Shown: positions 19,689 to 32,400, numbered from the stretch's first letter. The stretch: 64,000 bases of DNA from Astragalus membranaceus (GCA_039519185.1 CM076851.1:31083825-31147824); one strand, 5' to 3'. Made by a program: numbers and translations. The notes: generated by a model from the letters alone, not told the origin.

Positions 19689-20063
19689 TGTTGCGCCCCG
19701 AAAAATCCGGTTAAGGATTCCTCAGTTTGACAACGTGGAAATTTTGAAGCCGCCACCAATATTTATTTTTAAAGACTAAAACATTGGAAAAAGTCTTTTG
19801 AAAAAGGCGGATGGTCTTTCGAAAACACAGAGATGTAGGTTCGGGGGTCGGTTAGGTACGGGGAAGGTATTAGCACCCCGCACCTCCTTTCTACCGAAAG
19901 GGAACCATTAACTTTGATGTGTGGCTTAGAAAAAGTTGACTTGAAATGATTTTTGTTCTACTTCCTTTCTTTTTATTTTCGTTTGAGAAACGGTTTTATT
20001 GAGAAGAAAAGTATTTTTGGTATCTTTGAGAAGCGGAACAAAACAGAGATTTTTAAAAGGGGT

Positions 20064-20378
20064 GCTTGACGGGTTACAACCCGCTCCTACGTACCCTCTC
20101 TGGAAGAGGGATCAAAGCTACGTAGTTCTAGGCTTTTTTTGAAAGGGTGTTTGGAAAACGGTTTAAGGGTTTTTCGCAATTGGGTGACAAAATGAAGATT
20201 TTTTAAAAGTGTGCTTGACGGGTTACGACCCGCTCCTACGTACCCTCTCTGGAAGAGGAATCAAAGCTACGTAGTTCTAGGGAATAAAACAAAGATTTTT
20301 TGAAAGAGTGCTTGACGGGTTACGACCCGCTCCTACGTACCCTCTCTGGAAGAGGGATCAAAGCTACGTAGTTCTAGG
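20064..20378 (-). ncRNA. Three TACGTA-closed hairpin modules in LTR1
   Basis: Modules at 20064-20130, 20213-20280 and 20309-20377. Sense strand: CTACGTA ... CCCTCT tccag AGAGGG TACGTAG, then GGGT cgta ACCC. Outer stem CTACGTA/TACGTAG, inner stem CCCTCT/AGAGGG. In the middle module the inner stem is one pair shorter. The level-1 LTR has one such module with a different, still paired inner stem. Confidence 0.6.
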
Positions 20379-20429
20379 CTTTTGGTTTTGAAAATGTTTT
20401 TGTGTTTTTGAAATAAGACTCAAGTGTTC

Positions 20430-20755
20430 ACGAATACCAAACAAGCAATGGCTTCGAGTGGCGTTCATTACTAACTCGAAGGAAAAGAGTTGGAACCGGT
20501 AATCAAGCAAGCAAAGGCTTCGAGTGATTACAAGTAACAACGTTTTATTATCTTTTTGAAAGCATTTTGAAAAAGGGCGAGCATCAGTGATAATTATCAC
20601 TAATAGCTCGTGTTGTTTTCGAAATTTGGAGTTTATTTATTTTTTAGTTAAGGTGTGGGAGCTTTCATGATAGCCAAACAAGCAAAGGCTTCGAGTGACC
20701 ACCACTAATAAACTCCTCATCAGCGATCAAACAAGCAAAGGCTTCGAGTGATGGC
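20430..20755 (-). ncRNA. Four CTTT-loop hairpins in LTR1
   Basis: Sense strand AAGC-CTTT-GCTT at about 20520-20509, 20691-20680 and 20744-20733, and AAGC-CATT-GCTT at 20454-20443. Outer pairing is seen for instance between GTAATC and GATTAC around the second. Related to the eight-member array at 54621-55205. Confidence 0.6.
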
Positions 20756-23027
20756 TAATGATTTATTTAAGAAAATGCCTTAGGTTTTTTTATTGAAAAA
20801 GCATTTGATTTAATTTGAAAATTAGTTCTAAGAAAAAGATGATTTGGAAAAGGATTTCGGAAAAATAAGTAGAACATTTCAACCAACTCCGAGTCCATAA
20901 CCAAAAGATGCGACATGAATGAATGAAATACAAACACATTCACTAATCAAGCAATTATGAACGTGTTGATCACTAACTGAGATTAAACATGCCAATACAA
21001 TCAAGAGATACAGTTATTGAGGGTGCAAAGTAAAGTTCTCAAAATAATTGTGCGTGTGTGAGAAGGATTGTATTTACCCTAATGGCTCTATGCTACATCA
21101 TGCATGTAGACTTACGTCTCCATTAGGAGGTCATACAAGTGGAGAGGGGGGCACACAATCAAGTCAAGACATTTAAGTGGCATCAACAACAAAAGAATAC
21201 AATTGATCATAGGCATAAAATAGTCTAAGTTAAATGGATGAGCATGTGATCATGATGTGCTAGATTAGATAAGCATGAATGCATGTAAATGCATGAGCAT
21301 TTGAGAATGAATGCAAGAATGAGTATATACAAAGATGCATGAGCATACAAGAATGCATGAGCATTTGATTAATGAATGCATGGACATGTGAGGATGAATG
21401 CAAGAATGAGTATATACAAAGATGCATGAGCATACAAGAATGCATGAGCATTTGATTAATGAATGCATGGACAAGTGAGGATGCATGGTTATTTAATTAT
21501 GAATGGACATGTGAGAATGCAAGAAGTATAAACAAGTAAGGATGCATGAGGTACTAACAAGTGAGAGTGCAAATGAATATGCAAGAGATATGAATATATG
21601 AAAAGGCATGAAGATTAAAACAAGAGAGTATGCAAGAGATACAAGCAAATGAGAATGCAAGAGAGTGAATAAGGTTTTATTTAAGTGCAAGTGTGTGAGA
21701 GTGTGTCATGAAAAGTGGTAAAAATTTAGTCACCTTATTCTTAGGAAATGGTGAAATGTTTTGGTGTTTTTAGAGTCTTAGGAAAAAGTGGTAAAAAGTA
21801 TTTTTGGGTTGATTTTATAAAGTTGAAAAGTTATAAATGTAAACTAGAAAATGTTTTGGGTCTTTTTGTAATTTAAGAAAGGTAAAAAGTAAAGGTAAAT
21901 TATTAATGAAATGGTAACTTATTTAAGTGAAGGTGGTGAATTATTTAAGTGAAGGTAAATGGTAAAAGTAAAAGGTAAAATGTTTTTTAGGGTTTTAAGT
22001 GAAAGGTAAAAAAAGGTAAGAAAAAGTTTTTTTACTATTTAGTAACACTTAAGTGAATGGTAAAAACTAAAAGGTAAAAAGTAAAAAAAAACACAATTCG
22101 CAACAATTAATTTACCAAACAAGATCAAACAACAAATTTGAGTAAGTAAATTGGTCACAAAAATGGCTTTATGGCCGAAATATACATATACACAATAAGG
22201 CTCAAATTCAACAAATTTCTTGCAACCAAATCACATCATTAGACACACACACATAAACCCTAAGATCTACACATGTATATCACACTCAAACAATCATCAT
22301 TTCATCATTTATTCAACACACAAAATCAAAGAAAATAAAAGATGATGAAACCCTAATTTAGGGACCTAAACCCGAATGCACTATTGGTCCTATATACCAT
22401 TCTTATTCAACTTTGACACATGAAATAAACAAGAAAACATGAGGATCCTAATTTCTAACCCAAGGCCGAAGCAAAAAGAAAAGGAAAACATGTTTTTATT
22501 TGGTGAAAATCACATGAACAAAGAGCAAATCACAAGAACAACACATAATCAACACATAGTCACAAGAACAATTTATTTAGTGGGTGAGATGCCAACTCTC
22601 ACCCAAAACAGCCCCTAATCTACATTTAAATGATGTTATGAGATGCAAATATAAGTTGAAAAAGGATTTTGATGCAAGAAAGTGGATGAAAATGCAAAGG
22701 GTTTTAGGTTATACCTTAGTTCCAAGCTAAACAAGAGTAGAAATGAAGATCAAGAGTAACAAATCACCAACACTCCTCAAAAATCACCAACAACCAACAC
22801 GCAACCTTGAAGGATCAGCCCCTTTGATGATGTAAATGTGGAATCAAAGATGAAAGGAAGAGGATATATGAATATGGAGTGAGTTTGAGGTGATTTAGTG
22901 GATGGAAGTTGAAGAAATTGAGGAGGAGAATGAGGGGGAGGTTTCGACCAAGGGGAGAGGGGAGGTGTGCTAGGGTTTTTGAATGGAGAGTGAGGCCAAG
23001 AAGATGTGTGGGCTGGTCATATGAAGG

Positions 23028-23035
23028 TATATATA
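23028..23035 (-). promoter_or_regulatory. TATA-like box in LTR1
   Basis: Sense strand CTATATATACC. Equivalent sites are at 36412-36419 (LTR2) and 49796-49803 (LTR3). Assignment as the LTR promoter is an inference from sequence and position. Confidence 0.5.
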
Positions 23036-24125
23036 GTGCTCACTTTCATTAAGGGCTTCTAGGTCATTTTGATTTCCATTGTGCTCTAGGATTGCATCTA
23101 AATTTTGAACCAAGGGTCAAGATCAAATGTCACATGGATTAGGGGAAATTAGAAAGCACAAAGTGAGGAGAGAGAGGGCTGAGGGGCGCAGCTTAAGGAG
23201 GTGAGTGAAGGATAAGCTCAATTACAAAATTGTATTTTTCCATGAAGCTTATTACAAGAGTGCCATTTTAATTCAAATGAAGGGTGAGGATTGCATTTAA
23301 CACTTGAATGGAAGGCCATGATTTAAACACAATTTGCAATTAATAAAATAAATCAAAATGGGGGAAAAAGGGCTGGAATTCGCAGCCAAGGAGAGAGCAT
23401 GAGTGGAATTGCAATTTGTACTATTGTACTACACTTGACCTTTCAAAATTCAAAGGGATATTCCTTATTCCCTTCTAGATAATTCTTCTAAATTCTTGCC
23501 ATTTTGAGCCATATCCCATGATTCAATGATTGGGCTCTGAACTTTATGATCTCACCACTCCCAAAAATGATTCATTGACCCTACTTCAAAGGAAATGACC
23601 ATTTTGCCCTTTTGTTCAAAAAACCGAATTTCATGCCAAAAATACTCCTATGATGCATAAAAAATGCACAACTCCACTCACTTGGACTCACATAAATTCC
23701 TCAAGAGATGCATAATGGTTTTTTACTGAGAAAATATTTATTTTAGTGAAATGACCAAAATGCCCTTTTGGTCCCAAAAACCCTGATTTTGCTCTAAACT
23801 TCATTTCCACTCTAACAATGATCCTGAGACCTTTTGGATGACTCTAAAACCCTAGAAATGCATGCATGATGAGAAAATATGTCTTTTTGGCGAAATTACC
23901 AAAATACCCTTTGAACGAGGAAAAACCCTAGAAACCCTAGAAATGCTCTAAAGTGCTCTAAAATGCCATGCAATGCTTTTCTAACCCTAAAATGCATTAT
24001 GAAACTTCTAAAATGCAAGCATGATGCTCTTCCTAACCTCTAGGATGAATGCTAAGACTTGGTTTATTTATTTTTGATTGAAAATTAGGGTTTTGACCTA
24101 GGCCGGACAAAATTGGGGTATGACA

Positions 24126-24145
24126 GCTGCCCCTCTTTATTTGGA
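24126..24145 (-). promoter_or_regulatory. Polypurine tract, copy 1
   Basis: Minus strand AAAGAGGGGCAGC directly before the LTR start TGTCATACCCC. Confidence 0.8.
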
Positions 24146-25761
24146 TTTTGACAAGAAATATGAATTGCGCAGGACATATTTCGAGGCAAAATAGAAATAA
24201 AGAATTCAGAAATTATACCGATTTTGTCTGCTTAGGGAAACCCGAATTTTCCTCTTTTCTTTTTATATTTTTTTTTGAATAGATGGGCTTGAGAACAAAC
24301 GGGGAACGGTTAACACTTGGCGTATTAACCGAGAGAAAGAAAATGATGGACCACTCGGGATCTGAAGGAGCACTAAGGCTCTGAAGGACCACTCAGGGTC
24401 TGAAGGAGCACTAAGGCTCTGAAGGACCACTCAGGGTCTGAAGGAGCACTAAGGCTCTGAAGGACCACTCAGGGTCTGGAAGGCTGCCTAGGCCTTAATT
24501 GAAGGACCATCGTGGTCTGAAGGAGCGCTACTAGCTATGGTACTAGTAAAACGGTCTGAGGGGGCCTTTCGAGCGGCCATGGGGGGTCAAGATCAGCTCC
24601 GGAACTGATATGTTGACCATGAAGGACGTCCGCTGTATCTTAGGCTTGACACAACTAGTCTGAAGGACCACTGGGGGTCTGAAGGACTTACCCGCAGCTC
24701 GAATACGAGGTGAAGTCTGCTTTTGAAGGGACACTTGGGTCCTGAAGGGATTCACGAATCCTGTTGATTGATTGATTGAAATGACCAATGCTGCCGCACT
24801 GGATTGAGGTACCTGCATATGTCAGTTGATGCAAGGAATAGTGCATGGAGTATGGGTGCATGTTATGCAAAGGCATGTTATGCAGATGCATGCAATGCTA
24901 TGATTTTGGTGTAATGATGAGTGTGATGACATGCTATTCCTGACTCTTCATCTCTTTGATTTTTCTCTGGTCAGCTTTCTTTTTTCTGACTGTTTGTTTT
25001 TCTTGGTTTTTTTTTTATTCTTTGATTAGCTTTCTTTTTTCTAATCATCTGTTTTTTTGTTTGCTCTTTTGCTCTTTTGGCTTATTTTCTTTTGCTGGTC
25101 CGTCCAACCTGTGAGACTGAGGGATTGATTAGAATTGCGGTGGCATATGAGCCGGACGCCAATTGCTTTGCAATTTGCCATCTAAAATGGCCTGTGAGTG
25201 CAATTATTCTTTTGTGAGCTCAATTTTCTCAGCTACTTCCTTCTCTTGACTTTTAGGAATTTCGCAATGATTGTGATGTTCTATGATTTATGTGCATGTT
25301 TTACAGGTCAATGTTATCATCATCATAAAACACTTATTTGAGCAGAAAAAGCAGAGGAATAGAAGAACAAACAGATATGAGAAAGACTGAATTTTATTGA
25401 TATGGAAACCGGTCGCACAAGAAGTTACGCCGATTGTTTATTGCATTTGAAAGTTTAAACTATAAAAAGACACGAAAAAAAAGAGAGAGGCTGATTTCTG
25501 ATTGTCCGTCTCTATGGAACAGTGCCAACATTTATGTCTTGGACTTTGATCATCCTTTCATCCAAGTCTTCGGGAGAATTGTACGCCTTTCTTCACTTTC
25601 TTTGCCCAAGCTTTCTGACCCTAATTTTTGCCTGGATCGCCCTTTGCGGGTTTTCAATCCACCGGGTCGCTCTGATTTTGCCTAGGTCGCCCTTTGCGGG
25701 TTTTCAACCTAGCGAGCTAATTCTTACTTGGCTTGTCTTTCTCTTTTTTCATCTATTTCTT
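24146..25761 (-). other. 3' untranslated region, copy 1
   Basis: Noncoding sequence between integrase and LTR1, with a tandem repeat at 24361-24480, T-rich runs, and two similar TCGCCCTTTGCGGGTTTTCA blocks at about 25638 and 25687. No additional gene is seen. Confidence 0.7.
24361..24480. repeat. 38-bp tandem repeat in 3' UTR, copy 1
   Basis: About three copies of a 38-bp unit made of two similar 19-mers, TCTGAAGGAGCACTAAGGC and TCTGAAGGACCACTCAGGG. Degenerate GAAGGACCA words continue to about 24740. Tandem repeats in the 3' UTR are common in Tat-lineage elements. Confidence 0.9.
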
Positions 25762-26712
25762 TTAGGCATAATACTTCTTCACTTGATCAGAATTGACTGG
25801 GTTCTTTAAATCTTCTCCATCCATATTCGTGAGTATCAGCGCTCCTCCAGAAAAGGCTTTCTTGACTACAAAGGGGCCATCATAAGTGGGTGTCCACTTC
25901 CCTCGAGGATCAGTCTGGATAGGCAAGATCTTCTTGAGCACTAAGTCTCCCTCATTGAACTCACGGCATCGGACTTTCTTGTCAAAAGCCGTTCTCATCC
26001 TTTGCTGGTATAGCTGCCCATGACACAAGGCTGTGATTCTCTTTTCCTCAATGAGATTTAGCTGATCCAGACGTGCCCGTACCCACTCTGCTTCCTCCAG
26101 CTTAGCTTCCATGATTACTCGCAGAGAAGGTATCTCAACCTCGATAGGAAGGACTGCCTCCGTCCCATATACCAGAGAGAAAGGAGTTGCCCCAGTTGAG
26201 GTACGCACTGAAGTGCGGTAGCCATGCAGAGCAAAGGGAAGCATTTAATGCCAATCCTTGTATGTGACCACCATTTTCTGAACTATCTTCTTGATGTTCT
26301 TGTTAGCTGCTTCGACTGCCCCATTCATCTTGGGTCGATAGGGCGAAGAATTATGATGCTGGATCTTGAACTCTGCACACAGATCCTTCATCATTTTGCT
26401 ATTCAGGTTACTGCCATTATCAGTGATGATCTTGTCAGGAAGACCATAACGGCAGATCAGATCTTTCTTCACAAATTTAGCAACCACTGAACTGGTCACA
26501 CTAGAATATGAAGCAGCTTCAACCCATTTTGTGAAGTAGTCAATGGCAACCAAGATAAAGCGATGCCCGTTTGATCCTTTGGGTTCAATGGGACCAATAA
26601 CATCCATCCCCCACATTGAAAACGGCCAGGATGCAGTCAAAACATTTAATCTGGCAGGCGGCACATGGATATGATCAGCATAAATTTGACATTTGTGGCA
26701 CTTTCGGACAAA
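25762..26712 (-). pseudogene. Integrase, copy 1 (frameshift and nonsense)
   Basis: Minus strand: C-x2-C of the zinc finger (KCHKCQIY), then catalytic core WGMDVIGPIEPKG (first Asp), YFTKWVEA, IITDNGSN (second Asp) and PYRPKMNGAVEAANK (Glu). An in-frame TAA at 26242-26244 cuts the core from the C-terminal part, LPFALHGYRTSVRTSTGATP. That part continues to a GPFVVKKAFSGGALIL region like an integrase C-terminal domain. The frame is disconnected from RT-RNase H by an indel near 26705, where copy 1 has one more T than copy 2. Integrase would insert the cDNA; this one cannot be made intact. Confidence 0.85.
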
Positions 26713-29211
26713 AAGCAGTCACCTTCCATCTGCAACCAGTAATAGCCTGCCCTTAAAATCTGTCTAGCCATAGTATGCGCATTAGAATGAGTTCCGAATG
26801 AGCCCTCATGTACCTCTCTCATGATTCTTTTAGCTTCTTCTTTGGCAACACACCTTAAGAGGACTGAGTCATAATTCCTTTTGTAGAGAACCTCACCACT
26901 GAGGAAGAAATTACTTGACAATCGCCGAAGAGTTCTCTTGTCATTCTCAGATGCCCCAGGAGGGTATTCTCTGCTGATAATGTACTGCTTGATGTCATGA
27001 TACCAAGGCTTGTCATCAGGCTCTTCTTCTATGGCTGTGCAGTAATGATGCGCTGGGAGATCCCGATGTTGGATTCTGATATGAGTTAGGTTTTTGTCGC
27101 AGCTGACATTGAACATTGATGACAGAGTTGCCAAAGCATCGGCCAGTTGATTTTCATCTCTAGGGATGTGCTGGAAAGTAATTGCGTCGAAAGACTCCAT
27201 CAATTCTCGCACATAATCACAATATGGAATCAACTTAGGATCTCTGGTCTCCCAATCGCCTCTTACTTGATGAATAACCAGGGCTGAATCCCCATACACA
27301 TCGAGCCTTTTAACTTTCCACTCTAAGGCTGCTTGGATCCCCAAGATACATGCTTCATATTCTGCGATGTTGTTAGTAACATAGAAGCTTAATCTAGCAG
27401 TGACTGGAACAAAACGGTTATCTGGGGATATTAACACGGCCCCAGCCCCGTGTCCCCACACATTGGATGCGCCGTCAAATATCATCCTCCACCTTTCATC
27501 TTCTGGAGACTTCCCTTCATCAAATAGTGCCATGATGTCTTCATCGGGAAAATCATACTGCATTGACTGGTAATCTTGAATTGGCTGGCATGCTAAGTAC
27601 TCAGCCAGTGCACTGCCTTTGATCGCTTTCTGCGTGACATACAAGATATCATATTCTGACAACAACATCTGCCAACGAGCAATCCGTCCTGTGAGCGCTG
27701 GCTTTTCAAAAATGTATTTGATTGGATCCATTTTAGACACCAACCAAGTTGTATGGCTCAACATGTACTGCCTTAAACGACGAGCAGCCCATGTCAAAGC
27801 ACAACAAGTCTTTTCCAGCATTGAATACCTCGTCTCACAGTCAGTGAATTTCTTACTCAAGTAGTATATGGCATGCTCTTTCTTTCCAGATTCATCATGC
27901 TGCCCCAGCACACACCCCATTGAATTGTCTAGCACAGTTAGATACAAGATGAGTAGTCTCCCAGACACTGGCGGCATCAAGATTGGTGGATTCCGAAGGT
28001 ACTCTTTGATTCTTTCAAAAGCTCTTTGGCAATCACCATTCCACTCTACTCTTTGGTTTTTGCACAACAGCTTAAAGAGAGGTTCGCAGGTGGCGGTCAA
28101 TTGGGATATAAACCTTGAGATATAATTCAATCTCCCAAGGAAACCCCGGACCTCTTTTTCAGTCTTTGGCGCTGGCATTTCAAGGATTGCTTTGACCTTA
28201 TCTGGATCAACTTCTATCCCTTTCTGACTGACAATAAATCCCAGTAGCTTTCCGGATCTCACACCAAAGGTACATTTGGCTGGGTTTAACCTGAGCTTGA
28301 ACTTCCGTAGACGTTCGAAGAGTTTTCGCAAATTAACAATGTGCTCCTCGTCAGTCTTGGATTTTGCAATCATATCATCTACATACACCTCAATTTCTTT
28401 GTGCATCATGTCATGGAATAATGTCACCATCGCCCTCTGATAAGTTGCACCGGCATTCTTGAGCCCAAAAGGCATTACCTTGTAGCAAAATGTTCCCCAG
28501 AGTGTTATGAAGGTGGTTTTCTCCATATCTTCTGGAGCCATTTTGATCTGATTGTACCCTGAATATCCATCCATGAAGGAGAATAAAGAATGATGGGCTG
28601 TACTGTCTACCAGGATATCAATGTGAGGTAGAGGGAAGTCATCCTTGGGACTAGCTCTGTTCAAATCCCTATAATCAACACACATCCTGACCTTGCCATC
28701 CTTTTTCGGGACAGGGACGATATTTGCTACCCATTGAGGATACTTAGCCACTACCAGAAATCCCGCATCAAACTGCTTTTTTACCTCATCTCTGATCTTC
28801 ATTGACATCTCGGGCTTCATCCTTCTCAATTTCTGCTTGACTGGTGGACACTCTGGCTTCACGGGCAATCTGTGCTCAACAATATCGGTATCTAACCCTG
28901 GCATATCCTTGTATGACCATGCAAAAACATCAACGTATTCACGCAAGAGTTGGATCAGCTTTTTGCGTTCACCATCCCCCATGGCAGTACCGACTTTAAC
29001 TTCTTTTTTATCCTCTTCCGTACCCAGATTGATTAACTCAACCGACTCTTCATGAGGCTGAATGATCTTTTCTTCCTGTTCTAGTAGTCTTATTAGTTCC
29101 GGAGGAGTTTCCCAGTTTTCTTCAACGCCCCCTTCAGTTTGGTTAATTGGATGATCAAAATCACAATATGACTTATTGGCACTGTTATTTCCAGAAACAA
29201 TTACTTTCGAT
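26646..29211 (-). CDS. Reverse transcriptase and two RNase H domains, copy 1
   Basis: Starts at the splice acceptor; the frame is also open upstream to an ATG at 29361-29363, which lies in the intron. Order of motifs: ETPPELIRLLEQEE acidic linker, YPQWVANIVPVPKKDGKVRM, DYRDLNRASPKDDFPLPH, FMDGYSGYNQI, MPFGLKNAGATYQR, EVYVDDMIAKSK (catalytic Asp pair), then the first RNase H region (AIYYLSKKFTDCETRYSMLE) and a second, archaeal-type RNase H (IFDGASNVWGHGAGAVLIS ... NIAEYEACILGIQAAL ... RDENQLADALATLSS). Two RNase H domains are a Tat-lineage mark. The frame ends in an aberrant tail (CFLSESATNVKFM) after the zinc-finger start because of the indel. It would convert element RNA to cDNA. Confidence 0.9.
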
Positions 29212-29428
29212 CTGCGTACGTATAAGCAGAGAGTAGAATGAAAAGCGGAACAAACAAAATAAAGTGAAAAGAAAGAGAAAATAAATGAAGACAAAGAAAT
29301 TTTATTGATGGAATTCAAAACAAGTGTTTTTATTGATGATGATGTCACTGAACATAAAAACATGCATGCCCTAACAAACTATCCTGAAGCCTTGGGCAGA
29401 GCTAAAGGAATGCATCACAAATCATTAC
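29212..29428 (-). other. Probable intron, copy 1
   Basis: Donor GTAATG overlaps the TAA of gag-protease; acceptor TACGCAG ends at 29212. Splicing would join the two frames in phase, 217 bp removed. Confidence 0.75.
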
Positions 29429-32400
29429 TTTGAATTAAAAGTGATGGGCAAGTCTACAGCTTCCCAATTCTTGAGCTTTTCATCAGCATGACAACGGCGG
29501 ACCAAGCTGACACCACCTTCTTCATTCTTTGAACCATCCTCAATGGCAGTAATTTGATCTGGGTTTAGCAACCCGGCACTCTTAAAGCTTTGGCGAAGGT
29601 CACAGATAGGAATCCCTTTTGGCTCCGGGTTCCAACCTCTCAGCTTGGCCAACCTCACTCCTCTTCTTTCTTCAGCCACCTTCTTCTTTTCAGCTTCGGT
29701 TGGGCAGTATCCCAAACCAAAACGATCTTTGTTCTCTTTCAACTGAATAGGAGCACGAATTCCTTGTCCTTCTTTTCCCAGTCCGCGTCCTAACTGATAT
29801 CCCTGGGCCATCATAATCTTGGCAACCATTTCTTCATCTTTTGACAGCTTCATCACGGGTGATGGCAACTTACCCCCCTCGAACACAGCATTGGCAATCT
29901 CAAGGGATTGGAAAGAAGTTTCCAACGACTCTTCAGCCGCTTCTACATAGCGGAAGGGAGAAGGCTTGTTGACTAGCATCTCTTCCTCTCCAAACACCAC
30001 CACAATCTTATCATCCACTACAAATTTGATTCTCTGATGCAAAGAGGAAGGGATAGCCCCGGCCATATGAATCCATGGTCTCCCAAGTAAACAGCTGTAA
30101 GATGAAGAGATGTCCATGATTTGAAAGTTCACGTAAAAGGTCTCTGGCCCAATCTGGATAGGAAACTCCACCTCTCCTATTACTTCCTTCTTTGATCCAT
30201 CGAATGCCCTTACCAATGTCGAACTAGGCTTCATGAAGGAGCAGTCCACATCCAACTTGTTCAAAGTGGACTTTGGCATAACATTCAGAGAGGAGCCATT
30301 ATCAATCAGCACCCGGGCTAACACAAAGTCCCCACATTTGACAGAGATGTGGAGGGCTAGGTTGTGTTTTCTCCCTTCTGGGGGAAGTTCATCATCAGCA
30401 AAGGTTACGTGGTTTGCAGCCATAATATTCCCAACCACCTCATCAAATTGACCCACAGAAATGTTTTGAGCAACGTGAGCCCCGTTCAGCACTTTCATCA
30501 GGGCCGCTCTGTGTGCTTCTGAGCTCAACAACAATGACATCATAGAGATCTTCGCAGGAGTGTGGCTCATCTGATCCGCTATTTTATAATCACTTTGTCT
30601 TACAATTTTCAAGAACTCATCCTTTTCTTGCTCTGCCACCTTTTCTTTCTGGGCATTCTCCACTTCTTTGTCTTTCCCCTTTCGTACCATGTCTTCAACC
30701 GCTTTAGATGACTCAGCCTGGGTGACCTTGGGGACATACATGCGGCCACTTCTAGTCATCCCACTTGCCCCAGTGATGTTAGTAACAACAGAAGCACTTG
30801 GAGAATTTTCCACTGGAGGCAAGTTGCTGTATTTCCACGGTACTGCACTGTTTTTCTCGTAGGGGAAAGGAGCAGGCACCTCAATAATCAACGGCTGAGA
30901 TCTAGCTTGGGCTGGCTTCGGATTGTATAGTATCTCAATTGGTTTTCTGGTCTCTTTGCCATCATTGAACTGCAGCATGAGCACATTTTCTTCTTTCTCA
31001 ACCACTTCCAACCGAACCACATAGCGGTCCATCAAATCTTGTAAAACAACCTTAAAACCCTCACAAGCGCCTGCACACACAGGGTCGGCACACACACAGC
31101 CTTTCTGAATCACCCCCCAACGACGTAACTCAGCATATATGTCTTCCATAGGAGTCTTGATATTCTCAACATCTCTTATCATTGTCTGTCCCACAGAATC
31201 CTCTACTGCATTAGCGGATGGTGTCCCATGTCCCGGTAGGGGGTTTGTAGTTGTGCTTGGACTGTTCGGCTTGAAAGAGATCCAGTTGGCGTCAATCAAA
31301 TCCTGGACTACATATTTGAAAGCTTTGCAGTCTTCCACCGTGTGACCGACCCCTCCACTATGAAAGCTACAGGTACCATCAGCATTGTATCCCCTAGGGA
31401 AGGGAGGTTGCATAGGCCTCATGGAGCGGGTATTGACCAAATTCTTTGAGACAAGGTGATTGAACAACTCAGTATAGGTCATTGGAATCGGATCAAAATT
31501 AGCACGTCTCTTCTCTTGATAGTTCTGGGCTCTGTAGCCTGAATTAGTTTGCTGTGGCTGAGCTGGAATGGATAATGGCGTTGTTTGCGGTGGAGAATTG
31601 AAAGACGGGCTTCTCCCTTCAGTAATAACATTGGTCTCCCCTTCTTTCTTCTTGGGGAAATTGGAAAAGGGCTTCTTTTGTCCACTAGAGCTACCAAAAC
31701 CACCAGCAATCTTTCCGCTACGCAATCCGTGCTCTAATCGTTCCCCAATGACAACCATATCCGAGAAACTGGATGAAACGCTCCCCACCAACCTATCATA
31801 ATATAGCGCTGGAAGAGTTTCCATAAACATATACACCATCTCTTTTTCAGTCAATGGCGGTTTCACCTGAGCAGCTATGCTCCTCCACTTTTGGGCATAT
31901 TCTTTGAATGATTCTCTATCTCCTTTACTCATGTGCTGTAATTGAGACCGGTCGGGAGCAAGGTCCATGTTATACTGATATTGTTTCAGAAACGCTTCAG
32001 AAAGATCTTTCCAACTGTGGATGTCGGAGGATTGCAGCTGCATATACCAATCTAACGATGCCCCAGTCAGACTGTTCTGAAAATAGTGAATGAGCACTTT
32101 GTCATCATGAGCATAAGCGGCCATCTTTCTAACGTACATCGTCAGATGGCTAGATGGACACCCGGTGCCGCGATATTTATCAAAGTCAGGAGCTTTGAAT
32201 TTAGGGGGAATGACAACATCTGGGACAAGGCACAACTCTCGGGCATCCCTGGCTCTAGTACCTGATCCTTCTACAGCCCTTAAACGCTTTTCAAGCAAGT
32301 GATACCGATCCCCACGCTGAGTGCTCTCAATCAAATGACCTTGTGGATAGTTCCCCGAACTGTGATAATAACCCCCATACTGAGCGGGATTTCCCATGTG

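Larger units (their letters stand above)
19689..24125 (-). repeat. LTR1 of level-3 array
   Basis: Plus-strand ends TGTTGCGCCC and GGGGTATGACA; 4437 bp. A TATA box candidate (TATATATA, 23028-23035) on the sense strand puts U3 at about 1.1 kb and R-U5 at about 3.3 kb. The sequence 21260-21700 is rich in GCATGAG and ATGCAAGA words, with a two-copy repeat (units of about 110 bp near 21295-21480). Differences from LTR2 and LTR3 are few and scattered. Confidence 0.93.

Noticed and set aside
20430..20755. tRNA or other classical RNA gene in the hairpin region
   Set aside because: No cloverleaf, no A and B boxes in order; hairpins are isolated small stems with a repeated loop.
21260..21690. Met/His/Cys/Leu-rich frames present in all three LTRs
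   Set aside because: They arise from repeated GCATGAG and ATGCAAGA words in the LTR. Conservation among copies only reflects recent duplication.
24361..24480. CRISPR-like array
   Set aside because: The repeats are contiguous 19/38-bp tandem units without unique spacers, in a plant retrotransposon 3' UTR.
27619..31801. Plus-strand open frames opposite gag and pol (also at 41002-45184)
   Set aside because: Antisense shadows of real retrotransposon genes; duplicated only because the genes are.
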